Part shown: positions 14,849 through 22,855 of the stretch, in pieces | Numbering within the stretch: position 1 is the first letter of the stretch | How the letters are laid out: each line of letters opens with the position of its first letter | From: Stenomitos rutilans HA7619-LM2 | GTDB lineage: Bacteria; Cyanobacteriota; Cyanobacteriia; Leptolyngbyales; Leptolyngbyaceae | Direction: 5' to 3' | Assembly: GCA_019358945.1 (NCBI GenBank) | Contig: JAHHIE010000055.1 | Coordinates: 1-44,049 of the forward strand | Length of the DNA: 44,049 nucleotides | Notes under the pieces: model-generated | The model's database searches: none | What the model saw: the letters and a program-made list of their open reading frames with translations, nothing else | Told to the model about the DNA's origin: nothing | Position numbers and translations under genes: made by a program

Positions 14849-16531
14849 TCACTGCGTTGCTGCGACTTCTTCGGGTGATTCAGTTGCGGTGAGGGGTTCG
14901 TTCATGCCATAGCCATAGGGCTTTGAGATGACGATCGGAATTGCTTCAAAGTTTTCTTCGGGGGGGGGGGATGGGATGAGCCATTCCAGCCCGATCGCGC
15001 GCCAGGGATTATCGGGGGCTTTTTTGCCCTGTACCCAGGAGCCAACAATGTTCAAAATAAACGGTAGGGTGGACATGCCCAACAGAAACGCGCCAAGACT
15101 GGAAAGCACGTTCCAGAAGGCGTATTGGTCATCGTAGGACGAGACGCGGCGGAGCATTCCCTGTAAGCCTAAGGGATGCATCGGCAGGAAGCAGAGGTTT
15201 GTACCGATGAAGGCTAGCCAGAAGTGCAGCTTGCCCAAGCCTTCGTAATACATCCGTCCGGTCATTTTGGGAAACCAGTGATAGATGGCGGCAAACATGC
15301 CCATTGCGATCGTGCCGTACACGATGTAATGGAAGTGCCCGACGACAAAGTAGGTGTTGTTCACATGAATGTCGATCGGCACTGAGCCTAGCATCACGCC
15401 TGTAATGCCTGCAAACAGAAACATAATCACGCCGCCCAAAGCGAACAGCATGGGGGTATCGAGCCGCAATTTGCCGCGCCAGACGGTGGCTGTCCAGGCA
15501 AAGATTTTCACGCCAGTCGGTACGGCTACACACATTGTCGTGAACATGAAGATCATACGCATCCAGCCCGGTGTGCCGCTGGCATACATGTGGTGCACCC
15601 AAACCAGAATGCTGAGTCCCGAAATGGCGATCGATGAAATAGCGACTACCCGGTAGCCAAACAGCGGTTTGCGTGCATAAACGGGCAGAATTTCGGAGAA
15701 CACGCCAAAAACTGGCAGCGCCATCACGTAAACGGCAGGATGGGAATAGAACCAAAAAAAGTGCTGGTATAGCAGCGGATTGCCGCCTTTGTCAGAATTA
15801 AAGAACGCCGTGCCAAAGGTCAGGTCAAACAGTAGCATCACGGCTCCGGCTGTCAATACAGGCAGACCTGCCAGTTGTAACAACTGAGCGCTTAACACTG
15901 TCCAAACGAATACTGGCATCCGAAAGTAAGTCATGCCTGGTGCCCTCATGCGCACGATCGTCGTCACAAAGTTGACCGCACCCATGATGGATGAGATGCC
16001 AGAGACGGCGACCGCTAGAATCCACAAAAATTGCCCATTAATGACCTCTCTACCTGGATTTTGGATGCTCACAGGCGGGTATGACCACCACCCAGCCTGC
16101 GCGGTGCCATTCGGCAGCAAAAAGCTGCTCAGCAGCAAAAGGCCGAACACAGGCACCATCCAAAACGCGACGGCATTCAACGTCGGAAATGCCATATCGC
16201 GTGCGCCAATCATCAACGGTACCAGGTAATTTGCCAGCCCCACCAGCGTCGGAAAGATCCATAGAAAGATCATGATCGAGCCGTGCATGGTGAAAATGCC
16301 GTTATAAAGCGCCCGATCGACCACATCCGATTTGGGCGTAATCAACTCAGCCCGAATGATCATGGCAAGGAAGCCGCCAATCAGGAAGAACACAAACGAC
16401 GTGACGAGGTACTGAATCCCAATGACTTTATGATCGCGGCTAAAGGAAAAGTAGCGTCGCCATTCAGGAGGCTGGCTCTGAGGTTCTGCCTCATTCCCGT
16501 TGCCCAGGTTTTCGACTGCAATGTTGGTCAT
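14849..16531 (-). CDS. coxA: Heme-copper oxidase subunit I, A2-type, of an ARTO-like oxidase
   Basis: A 560-residue protein with about 12 helices and all metal ligands: His83 and His401 (low-spin heme), His264 plus His313-His314 (CuB) and His399 (high-spin heme). The cross-linkable Tyr268 is present. Helix VI reads FYSHPAVY: the Glu of the usual GHPEVY is Ala266 and the YS pair (262-263) is present, the signature of A2-type oxidases, which use YS in place of Glu in the D-pathway. Asp112 (RDMAFP) and Lys342 (TGVKIF, K-pathway) are kept. It reduces O2 to water in the membrane. Near the C-terminus an 11-nt G run (14960-14970 on the plus strand) encodes PPP. Confidence 0.95.
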   Translation of the reverse strand: MTNIAVENLGNGNEAEPQSQPPEWRRYFSFSRDHKVIGIQYLVTSFVFFLIGGFLAMIIRAELITPKSDVVDRALYNGIFTMHGSIMIFLWIFPTLVGLANYLVPLMIGARDMAFPTLNAVAFWMVPVFGLLLLSSFLLPNGTAQAGWWSYPPVSIQNPGREVINGQFLWILAVAVSGISSIMGAVNFVTTIVRMRAPGMTYFRMPVFVWTVLSAQLLQLAGLPVLTAGAVMLLFDLTFGTAFFNSDKGGNPLLYQHFFWFYSHPAVYVMALPVFGVFSEILPVYARKPLFGYRVVAISSIAISGLSILVWVHHMYASGTPGWMRMIFMFTTMCVAVPTGVKIFAWTATVWRGKLRLDTPMLFALGGVIMFLFAGITGVMLGSVPIDIHVNNTYFVVGHFHYIVYGTIAMGMFAAIYHWFPKMTGRMYYEGLGKLHFWLAFIGTNLCFLPMHPLGLQGMLRRVSSYDDQYAFWNVLSSLGAFLLGMSTLPFILNIVGSWVQGKKAPDNPWRAIGLEWLIPSPPPEENFEAIPIVISKPYGYGMNEPLTATESPEEVAATQ

Positions 16532-16544
16532 GAGGGGAAGCTGT

Positions 16545-16664
16545 TGGTTGTTGGTTTTTAGAAGAATGCAGAAGGCAGAGGGCAGAAGGTGGAAAACCGC
16601 AGAGACGCAGAGGCGCGGAGATTTAACTCAAAACTCTCATCCTTTAGCCTTCATCCTTTAGCCT
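16545..16664. repeat. Low-complexity repeat spacer between coxB and coxA
   Basis: The 133-nt gap between coxB and coxA contains TTGGTTGTTGGTTTTTAG, AGAAGGCAGAGGGCAGAAGG, CGCAGAGACGCAGAGGCGCG and two TTAGCCTTCATCC units. These are common filamentous-cyanobacterial spacer repeats. No gene or clear hairpin is present; long gaps inside an operon suggest each gene needs its own ribosome loading. Confidence 0.65.
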
Positions 16665-17636
16665 TTAGCCTTCACCACCCATATCTTTCTCAATCCCCTT
16701 CTTATCTGGCACTTCTTGATCAATGCCTTCGGGGGTGGGTTGGTTGACCAGGGGCGGTTTTGCAGGGGGGACAGAAGCCCAGCCGACTTCGACGGGCTTG
16801 TTGGGTTCGCCGCGATAGTATTCGGAATAGGCTTGGTTGAAGGCTGGGGTTGGTTTAGCAGCGGCCGCCTGTTTGAGCCAGTTTTGGTAGGTGGTGGGCG
16901 ATTCGACGAGCACATCTGCTTGCATCGCCGCAAAGTAGGTGCCGCTAAACTGCGAATCTTCGAGTCGGTATTTGCCTTCCAGGATGGGGGTGAATTCGAG
17001 GTCGATCGTGCGTTTGGGTAAAATGTCTTGTTTCAAGCGAAAGGCCGGGACGTAAAAGCCGTGCAGCACGTCTTCAGAGTAAAGGGCGAGGCGAATGCGT
17101 CGATCGACCGGGACATGCAGTTCTGTACTGGTGACGTTCTGATTAGGGTAGTGGAATGTCCATACCCATTGCTTCGCGTTCACTTCAATTTCTTCGATCG
17201 GTTGTCCTTCTTCATCTAACGTTGCGGCATAGGCAGGCTCCATGCCCATGTGATGCAGATGCACCACATCCACTGGCCCGCGAATATTCATCTGGTTATA
17301 CACATTGAAACTGGTGGTCACAATCCAAAGCACCAACAATACGGGAATGACTGTCCAAATAACTTCTAGCTTGACATTGCCTTCGATCGGGGGGCCGTCG
17401 CTGATGTCAAAACGACTCACCTGACTGGTCAAAATCGCTAGCATCAACACGCCAAAAACGCCGAGAAAGACGATCGTGCCCAGAACCACCAGAAAGCTGA
17501 ACAGGTCATCCACTAACTGCGATTCGGCAGTGGCCTGTGGCGGTAGCCAACTATAGGACTGTTGACCCATCCACAAACTGGCTATGAAAACAAAGCCCGC
17601 ATAAGCAACCCACGGCCAGTAACGCAATAGTCTCAT
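16665..17636 (-). CDS. coxB: Oxidase subunit II lacking the CuA site (ARTO-like)
   Basis: A 323-residue protein with two N-terminal helices (about 10-25 and 48-72, plus VIWTVIPVLLVLWIV at 92-107) and a periplasmic cupredoxin domain (EVNAKQWVWTFHYP; SEDVLHGFYVPAFRLKQD). In canonical subunit II the CuA loop is CxELCGxxHxxM. Here the aligned stretch is DSQFSGTYFAAM (227-238): Cys to Asp227, Glu to Gln229, Cys to Ser231, His to Phe235; only His192 and Met238 remain. The CuA centre cannot form. The same loss is known in CtaCII of the Synechocystis alternative respiratory terminal oxidase, thought to take electrons from quinol. The C-terminal 70 residues are a Pro/Glu-rich tail. It lies 46 nt after the DUF2231 gene. 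Confidence 0.92.
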   Translation of the reverse strand: MRLLRYWPWVAYAGFVFIASLWMGQQSYSWLPPQATAESQLVDDLFSFLVVLGTIVFLGVFGVLMLAILTSQVSRFDISDGPPIEGNVKLEVIWTVIPVLLVLWIVTTSFNVYNQMNIRGPVDVVHLHHMGMEPAYAATLDEEGQPIEEIEVNAKQWVWTFHYPNQNVTSTELHVPVDRRIRLALYSEDVLHGFYVPAFRLKQDILPKRTIDLEFTPILEGKYRLEDSQFSGTYFAAMQADVLVESPTTYQNWLKQAAAAKPTPAFNQAYSEYYRGEPNKPVEVGWASVPPAKPPLVNQPTPEGIDQEVPDKKGIEKDMGGEG

Positions 17637-17682
17637 CGCAACATGCTCCTGTTCACCTGCTTTTGGGGCTATTTTTCGAGGA

Positions 17683-18291
17683 CTATTTCAGTACAACATT
17701 TGGATCCTGACCAGCCCGCAGCAAGCGATCGGCTGTATTGTGTACACCAAAATCGGCAGCCATATGTGCGCCCAGCGTGCCATGTACGAACATAATCCCA
17801 AGAATGAAGATGCCTGCGAGTACATAGCTCCACTGCACCTGCCTGACGTTGTCTTTACGCCAGAGAAACCGCTGAAAGCCTCGCCAGACGGTCATACCAA
17901 CAATCAGCGCCAGCAGCAACACCCCGCCAACCCCATGCCAGAGCATAGTCTCCATTGCCCCTAGACCCCAGGCGCTTTTCATATCGGCGGGCGGTGTTGC
18001 TAGCATGATTTCGTAGAAGCCTGCTGCAACGGTGAAAAAAGTGACGATCGCGGCGGCAAGCATGTTGTACCAGCCCACATCGAAGAAGTTCGATCGCACC
18101 GCATCGATTGACAAAAACTTGAGAATCGATCGCTCTAGCGGAAACAGTACTCCTGCAATATCAAAGGCGATCGCGATAATAAACAGCCCTAGCGTGATGT
18201 GGACTAAATTTGGATGAATGGGAATGGCGTAAGGCAACCCATTGGCACCCAGTTGATCGCTCACCTGTTGAATCAGTTCTGGTGGATTCAT
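17683..18291 (-). CDS. DUF2231 membrane protein, second of pair in oxidase operon
   Basis: A 202-residue protein with four predicted helices at about 29-50, 74-98, 114-137 and 153-178. Histidines lie at or in the helices: His26 and His31 (IHPNLVH), His119 (LWHGVGG), His170, His176 and His184 (FVHGTLGAHMAADFGVH). The IHP..VH start and repeated His positions define the DUF2231 family. Its ATG overlaps the end of the preceding gene by 4 nt (ATGA), so the two are translationally coupled; coxB follows after 46 nt. I infer that the His pairs could hold heme b or a quinone, giving the oxidase an electron-entry module. No heme-binding evidence is available from sequence alone. Confidence 0.85.
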   Translation of the reverse strand: MNPPELIQQVSDQLGANGLPYAIPIHPNLVHITLGLFIIAIAFDIAGVLFPLERSILKFLSIDAVRSNFFDVGWYNMLAAAIVTFFTVAAGFYEIMLATPPADMKSAWGLGAMETMLWHGVGGVLLLALIVGMTVWRGFQRFLWRKDNVRQVQWSYVLAGIFILGIMFVHGTLGAHMAADFGVHNTADRLLRAGQDPNVVLK

Positions 18292-18788
18292 CGCAGCGCT
18301 CCGTCTCTGATGGCTTCTACTACAGGCACCGTATGCAGTCCGTAGACCCAGACCAACTTATCACCCAGATACACCTGATAGAAAACTAGGGCACTCAACA
18401 GCATCCCTACCCCCAGGAATGATTTGGGTAGCGTTTGTGGATCGCGCGAACGAATGATAAAACGCCATGCCGTAATCGCAGCCAAAATTGCTGACAGCGA
18501 CCAGCCCAAAAGAGTATGAATGTTAAGCGTCGATCGCGCCGCAGCATACGGTTCTGCCAGACCCGCCTCAACCTGCCCAAACAGCACAGCAATAAAAATG
18601 GAAAGTGTGGCAAAAAACAGATTCCACCAGCCCACTTCAAACAAGCGCGTATTGCGAGTTAGTGCGCCTATAACGTCACAGAAGACGGCAAACAGCACCA
18701 TCGCAATGACAAAGTGAACCACGATCGGGTGAATCGTATCGGGATAAGGAAGGTTGTGGTCATTAAGGGGCGGAAGATACTCAAACAT
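18288..18788 (-). CDS. DUF2231 membrane protein, first gene of oxidase operon
   Basis: A 166-residue protein with four predicted helices (about 20-43, 54-73, 91-112 and 124-150). Histidines at helix ends match its paralogue downstream: His20 and His25 (TIHPIVVHF), His91 (NIHTLLGW), His152 (YGLHTVPV). The family is DUF2231, described only as predicted membrane proteins. The ATG at 18788 has a perfect AAGGAG 6 nt upstream; a 12-residue longer frame has no such site. This is the promoter-proximal gene of the leftward operon DUF2231-DUF2231-coxB-coxA-coxC, so its expression is tied to the oxidase. Confidence 0.85.
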   Translation of the reverse strand: MFEYLPPLNDHNLPYPDTIHPIVVHFVIAMVLFAVFCDVIGALTRNTRLFEVGWWNLFFATLSIFIAVLFGQVEAGLAEPYAAARSTLNIHTLLGWSLSAILAAITAWRFIIRSRDPQTLPKSFLGVGMLLSALVFYQVYLGDKLVWVYGLHTVPVVEAIRDGALR

Positions 18789-19225
18789 ATGCTTCTCCTT
18801 GGCGATCGGGGGCAAAATCACCAACTGTGATGGTCACAATGCAATCTCTAAGCTGTGTGAACAGAGTTTCTCATAAACATCCCACACCTGATAGCTATGG
18901 TAAGCACAATCTGCTAGTTAGGGCAAAGGACAGAGGGTAGAAGTGGGGAGTGGGGATGAGGAGCAGAGGAAGCAGGGAGAGCGGAGGAAGCGGAAGAGGC
19001 AGGGGGAAAGAGTGTTGAGTTAGAGAGCGATCAGCGATCAGCCGTCAACTGCTCAGCTTCCTTCTAAAAACCAATAACCAACAACTTCTTCTGCCTTCTG
19101 TCTTCTCTTGCAAAGGCGATCGTGGCTTAAAGGCTAAGCCTTCTGACGGATGGCTTGAACCGAGCGATGTCTGTACATTAAGAACAGTTTTCAGAAATGA
19201 TTTAGTGCAGCTTTTAGAAACGGTT
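18789..19225. other. Upstream region of oxidase operon, repeat-rich, no gene seen
   Basis: The first 110 bp must contain the leftward operon promoter. From about 18920 the strand becomes purine-rich (GGGGAGTGGGGATGAGGAGC, AGGAAGCAGGGAGAGC) and then carries CGATCAGCGATCAGCCGTC and CCAATAACCAACAACTTC units, all part of the spacer-repeat family. Reading frames seen here look like chance openings. Confidence 0.5.
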
Positions 19226-19378
19226 ATGGATGACTTCAAGCTATCGATCGTGATGTTTCTGGTTCAGAGCGGTTTCGTTCTTGGACAAGACTTCTCTATG
19301 GATGCCAATGGTGACTTGATTATTGGTAGCCCAGAAACCTTTTCTGCATTGTCAGCGTTTATGGATTCAATCTCTTAA
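19226..19378 (+). CDS. Possible 50-residue small protein
   Basis: An ATG-started frame encodes 50 residues with a hydrophobic first third (FKLSIVMFLVQSGFVLGQ) and an acidic, Asp/Gly-containing second half (FSMDANGDLIIGSPETFSAL), ending in TAA. The upstream site is weak (AACGGTT). Codon choice looks ordinary. No family recognised. It could equally be a fragment of a former longer gene. Confidence 0.35.
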   Translation: MDDFKLSIVMFLVQSGFVLGQDFSMDANGDLIIGSPETFSALSAFMDSIS

Positions 19379-19585
19379 CGTTGGCTTGTACACATCCACT
19401 GGTGTTCAAGCGTGGTTGGACTTGATGCTGTGCCGCACCCCGTGAGACTATTGCAATTGGTGTCTAAGGGCGAATACGATCGCCTCTTAAGTGTTGTTCA
19501 GTTTTAGAGCCGTTGTGTCTCTACTGCAACTGGTGTGTCTAGTCCTACGCGCATTCAAAAGGATGAGTTGCATCATCACGCTAAG
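19379..19585. other. Spacer between small ORF and GGCT-like gene
   Basis: Nothing recognisable: no palindrome longer than a few bases and no reading frame that looks coding. It contains scattered GTGTCT and TGTGTCTAGTCC motifs. Confidence 0.4.
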
Positions 19586-20188
19586 TTAAGCAGATCGTAG
19601 TGTTTGATGCTGGAGTGCTTGAGTCTGACAATGGCGCTGCTGTAGTTGGTGCATATGCTCAAAGAGTTGCCAGCAATATTGCTCTGGTAAGCCGCACGTT
19701 ACCGCACCTCGGAGCACCACGTTGAAATACCAATCGTTTGGGGCAAGTTCTTCATTCAGCTTGTCTACAACTATATAGGTGCGCACGTTGGCATACCGCT
19801 GATGCTGGCAAGAAACCTCAATAGTTTCACGACGGTAACCACCTGTAGGCACTTCTTCACGCTCGTCTAAGCGATCGCTCAATCGCCACGGCAGAGCATA
19901 TAAAACACCTTGCACCGCAGAAGTGGGATCGCTGACTACATCCAGTACGCCACAATTTCGGCGAGCCGATCGGCGGTAAAAGCCCAGTCGATAGCCGCTA
20001 AGCGTTGCTGCCCCAACCACAAACAGATGCGTACTTTCACCCAGCGTGCGCTTTAGATCTACAGGGCACATGCAGGAACCATAGGCAAAGTAGTAGAACA
20101 TTGGCTCAGCCACTTGTTGATGCCCTTCAAAGGATGGGTACGTCACATTCTTTGCGGGGCAATTGCTGTTGTCAAAAAGTTCTGCCAT
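19586..20188 (-). CDS. Gamma-glutamylcyclotransferase-like protein
   Basis: A 200-residue protein with the GGCT/AIG2 fold. The substrate loop motif YGSNM appears as AYGSCMCP (about residues 32-39), followed by LSGYRLGFYRRS and the catalytic-Glu region DEREEVPTGGYRRETIEV. The second half has QHQRYANVRTYIVV and the cyclotransferase tail WYFNVVLRGAVTCGLP. Such enzymes release 5-oxoproline from gamma-glutamyl compounds. Two ATGs are possible: 20188 or the MFYYFAYGS start 29 residues in; the latter gives a more standard family N-terminus. Asn of YGSNM is Cys here, which is tolerated in some relatives. Confidence 0.8.
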   Translation of the reverse strand: MAELFDNSNCPAKNVTYPSFEGHQQVAEPMFYYFAYGSCMCPVDLKRTLGESTHLFVVGAATLSGYRLGFYRRSARRNCGVLDVVSDPTSAVQGVLYALPWRLSDRLDEREEVPTGGYRRETIEVSCQHQRYANVRTYIVVDKLNEELAPNDWYFNVVLRGAVTCGLPEQYCWQLFEHMHQLQQRHCQTQALQHQTLRSA

Positions 20189-20293
20189 ACGTTTGAGAAA
20201 TAATAAGTAACGTCTGAAATCTTTCTAGCTTTGAGGTACTTCTATATTAAAGTATCGTATTCCGATGCGAGAACTGTAGTTTTTGGTAAAGCC

Positions 20294-20422
20294 TTAGGAC
20301 GCGTCATCATTAAGCTCAAAAACTTTGAGTATCAGCCTTACTGCGCCCGTTCTAATGCACAAGGCTAGGAGCTGGAACCCTTGATGCAAGTCATGTGGAT
20401 GAGTCATTGATGACAGCCTCTA
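20294..20422. mobile_element. 130-bp MITE-like element, copy B
   Basis: Same family as 3632-3762 and 23146-23275. Left end TTAGGACGCGTCATCATT, right end (minus strand) CTAGAGGCTGTCATCAAT. Its right end overlaps the 3' end of the leftward gene at 20391, adding codons to it (SLEAVINDSST) up to a TGA stop inside the element. Confidence 0.8.
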
Positions 20423-20850
20423 GTGAAGTGCTGCTTTTACAAGACTGGCTGTTCTTGTAAGGCTGGGGTTCTAGGCGATAAACGCGTGCCTGCTTGTCTG
20501 AGAGGTAAATCCACCGCTGGTTGCCGTTTGAAAACACCACACGCCACCCTGTAACAAGCGCTTCTGTACACATTTCATCCGCTTTCGCTAAACCTAGGCA
20601 GCCATCAGGCCAGGTTTTGGGGGTTGCTTCAACTACCTTCAGTTTTGCAGGCGGTATCTTGGTCTGTTTACTTAACGCCTGACGTAGCCGGGTTGCCACC
20701 GTGGAGGGCAATTGAACCGTTGCTTGTGGAGGGATGACGGCTAGCACCATTGCTGAGTGCTCTGGCGCGATCGGTCTGCCTTGCGCCCTTTGCGGAAGCA
20801 ACCCGCCTGTGCCCAAAAATAGGCTTGTGAGCAGGATTGCTCAGCAACAT
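20391..20850 (-). CDS. Secreted one-repeat protein, frameshifted start and MITE at 3' end
   Basis: The frame encodes one copy of the repeat seen twice in the protein at 7149-8288: LPSTVATRLRQAL, then TWPDGCLGLA with a second Cys ten residues later, GWRVVFSNGNQRWIYLSD. In this frame no ATG precedes it; it opens after a TGA at 20841-20843 with AILLTSLFLGTGGLLPQR, a clear signal-peptide core. An ATG at 20848-20850 (MLLS) is one frame off, so deletion of one base would restore M-L-L-AILLTSLF. Either a TTG start at 20816 is used or the gene is frameshifted. The last 11 codons come from a MITE. It may be a decaying gene or contain a sequencing error. Confidence 0.55.
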
Positions 20851-21027
20851 CTGCGGCATAACGTTTGTCGTGTGGCAAGCCACGATCGTGAAGGCATCCA
20901 CTGCAAGCTTCGGTGTTTCATAGGCACAGTGACATTGGAGCTTTGACGCTAGTTTAAACGAAAGTTAAGCACAAGACTGAAACGAACTTTACGCATTTGC
21001 AGTCTGAGCGGTTGTTCCTTGCACCTT

Positions 21028-21150
21028 ATACCAATTTGAATTGAAAAGGTGGCAGATGCATTGCACTTGATCCCTCTCAGGCCCCCTGATCAAGGGGGAT
21101 GCCGAAGGCAGGGGGATCTTTATCTATCGCGATCGCCAGTGAAACTGGCA
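21028..21150. repeat. Possible second MITE-like segment adjoining copy 2
   Basis: The left end ATACCAATTTGAATTG is identical to the left end of the element at 8322-8428, but the following 105 bp differ (they include CCCCCTGATCAAGGGGG and a HIP1 site). It ends at ACTGGCATTAATACC, where copy 2 begins. This looks like two related elements side by side, or one inserted into the end of another. Confidence 0.5.
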
Positions 21151-21151
21151 T

Positions 21152-21257
21152 TAATACCGATTTAAAGAATGACGGCTACAGATCAATCGGTGGGTAGGGG
21201 CAAGGCATTGCCTTGCCCCTACAGGATGTGTCGCATTTTCAATTCAAATTGGTATTA
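21152..21257. mobile_element. 106-bp MITE, copy 2 (inverted relative to copy 1)
   Basis: Begins TAATACCGATTTAAAGAATG and ends CAATTCAAATTGGTATTA, imperfect inverted repeats. The centre is the palindrome GTAGGGGCAAGGC/GCCTTGCCCCTAC. Apart from a few bases it is the reverse complement of 8322-8428. Confidence 0.88.
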
Positions 21258-21442
21258 AAATCGTGGGCTAAATAAAATTGACAATTGTTTGCAGGTAGGG
21301 ACGAACAGACCCCCTTGCCACATTTGGGAGTGAACCTCAGTTGCCCCTGCCAGTTGGGGAAGGAGCGCTTCAAACAGCTCCTGAAACAGCGCCACGGTCA
21401 ACACGCGTAACCGCCTACTCTGACGGCTGTGCGCCCCTGCGT

Positions 21443-22855
21443 TTACCGGGTAACAGGAACAAAATCAACGCCTGTCCCAAAGCGATTGCCAGGAGAGACT
21501 TTCACAAGCTGAATCCCAACGTTGCGATCGCCGGACGGCAAAAACCGCACGGCTTCTGACGCTCCTGTTGCTGTAAAATCGGGCGATGCCAACGCTTGCT
21601 GCACCCCTGAGCGAGTGGGATTGAGCACGATCGCGGCCGCCAGTGCTTTCGTGGCATCATAGGCAGTGGCCGTGCGCCAGTTGACATCCCCACCCCAAAG
21701 CCGACGCGACTGACCGGGAAACGAAGACTGTAGATTCCCATCGATATGCCACGGTACTGCCAGCACCATCCCCAACGCCTGTTGTCCACCGACTTCCAGC
21801 GTTTTCGGCGCATAGACATCATCCCCTCCTAACAAACTCAGGCGACGCTGATTAACCTGCACGACCTGTAGTGCCTGGTCGAGAGTACCGGTATTAGCGG
21901 CTAGCATCAGTAACTTATCCCCTTGTTTCAGCGCCTGATCGACGGCTTGTGCCGCGCTGAAGCTGGGCGCTGACAGATCGAATTCAGCCGACACCTGCCC
22001 ACCCGAAAGGGCGATCGCCGTGACAAACTCTGCTTTTAACGATTGGCTGTAGGCGCTTTGAGAGTTGAAAAATACGGCTGCTTTCTTGACCTGCAACTGT
22101 TTAGCGGCGTAGTCTGCTAACGCTCGTGCCGCCACATAATCACTGGGCACCGTGCGGAACGTATACTTGCCGAAGCCAGACAGCTTTACGGTGGAGCTAA
22201 TGGGAGAAATACTGACCAGACCACCCGCGTTGTAGACACTTCCCGCGGCTAGCGTCGCATCACTGGCATAATGACCTACGACGCCTAACACTTCAGGCGT
22301 CTGCACCAGTGCGTTAGCAATTTGTTTGGCAGTATCAGGGTTATTATCGTCATTGGTAATCACGACCTTGAGAGGGCTTGTTTGGCTCCCGATCGCGCCA
22401 TTAGTTTCTTGCTGTGCCTGAGCGACACCACGCAAAATTTCTAAACTGCCATTGGGATCAGTGCCAATTGGCACCGCTACGGCGATCGTGTACGAAGGGT
22501 TGGCTCCAATACGAGCATTATTCAAATAAATCAACGTTTCGGGTGCATTTCGCGCCTTTTGCAACGCTGATTCAAACAGTGCCGTCGCTTCGCCGTACTG
22601 CTTAGCAGCCATTGCCCGCAGACCAGCCTGTTTTGCCTGGGCAAAAGCGGGATTATCGGCTTTGATTTCGGTCTGAACTAGACTGCGTTCACCCTGGCTG
22701 ATACGATTGTCGAGCGAGACGGTTTCCTGGTTGGTCTGCTGTGTACCCAGCTTTATCCCGGTTTTCGGCATGAACCACCAAAAACCAGCACCTAACAAGC
22801 CAGCCGTAAACAAGAATGCCAGCAACAGCGCTGGAGTTTCATTTTTCTGAGACAT
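21443..22855 (-). CDS. Periplasmic-binding-protein-like (Peripla_BP_6) membrane-tethered protein
   Basis: A 470-residue protein. Residues 8-29 form one hydrophobic helix (ALLLAFLFTAGLLGAGFWWF) without a lipobox Cys, so it is an uncleaved anchor or signal. Residues about 65-110 are helical and TPR-like (QAKQAGLRAMAAKQYGEATA). From about 120 the type I periplasmic-binding fold of branched-chain amino-acid receptors begins (IAVAVPIGTDPNGSLEILRG; VLGVVGHYASDATLAAG; GGLVSISPISSTV; FRTVPSD). No permease or ATPase genes are adjacent. In cyanobacteria this combination often senses rather than transports, sometimes fused to kinases. Ligand unknown. Confidence 0.85.
   Translation of the reverse strand: MSQKNETPALLLAFLFTAGLLGAGFWWFMPKTGIKLGTQQTNQETVSLDNRISQGERSLVQTEIKADNPAFAQAKQAGLRAMAAKQYGEATALFESALQKARNAPETLIYLNNARIGANPSYTIAVAVPIGTDPNGSLEILRGVAQAQQETNGAIGSQTSPLKVVITNDDNNPDTAKQIANALVQTPEVLGVVGHYASDATLAAGSVYNAGGLVSISPISSTVKLSGFGKYTFRTVPSDYVAARALADYAAKQLQVKKAAVFFNSQSAYSQSLKAEFVTAIALSGGQVSAEFDLSAPSFSAAQAVDQALKQGDKLLMLAANTGTLDQALQVVQVNQRRLSLLGGDDVYAPKTLEVGGQQALGMVLAVPWHIDGNLQSSFPGQSRRLWGGDVNWRTATAYDATKALAAAIVLNPTRSGVQQALASPDFTATGASEAVRFLPSGDRNVGIQLVKVSPGNRFGTGVDFVPVTR

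Larger units (their letters stand above)
20851..21442. other. 592-bp spacer with two MITE-like elements
   Basis: No gene is seen. It contains a solo element end at 21028 (ATACCAATTTGAATTG), C-rich palindromic sequence (CCCCCTGATCAAGGGGG, 21083-21099) and the full 106-bp element at 21152-21257. The remainder (21258-21442) has AGGAGCGCTTCAAACAGCTC-type short inverted repeats but no clear terminator. Confidence 0.6.

Noticed and set aside
15129..15755. 208-codon leftward frame inside coxA
   Set aside because: It is a frame-shifted shadow of coxA; all oxidase ligands are in the other frame.
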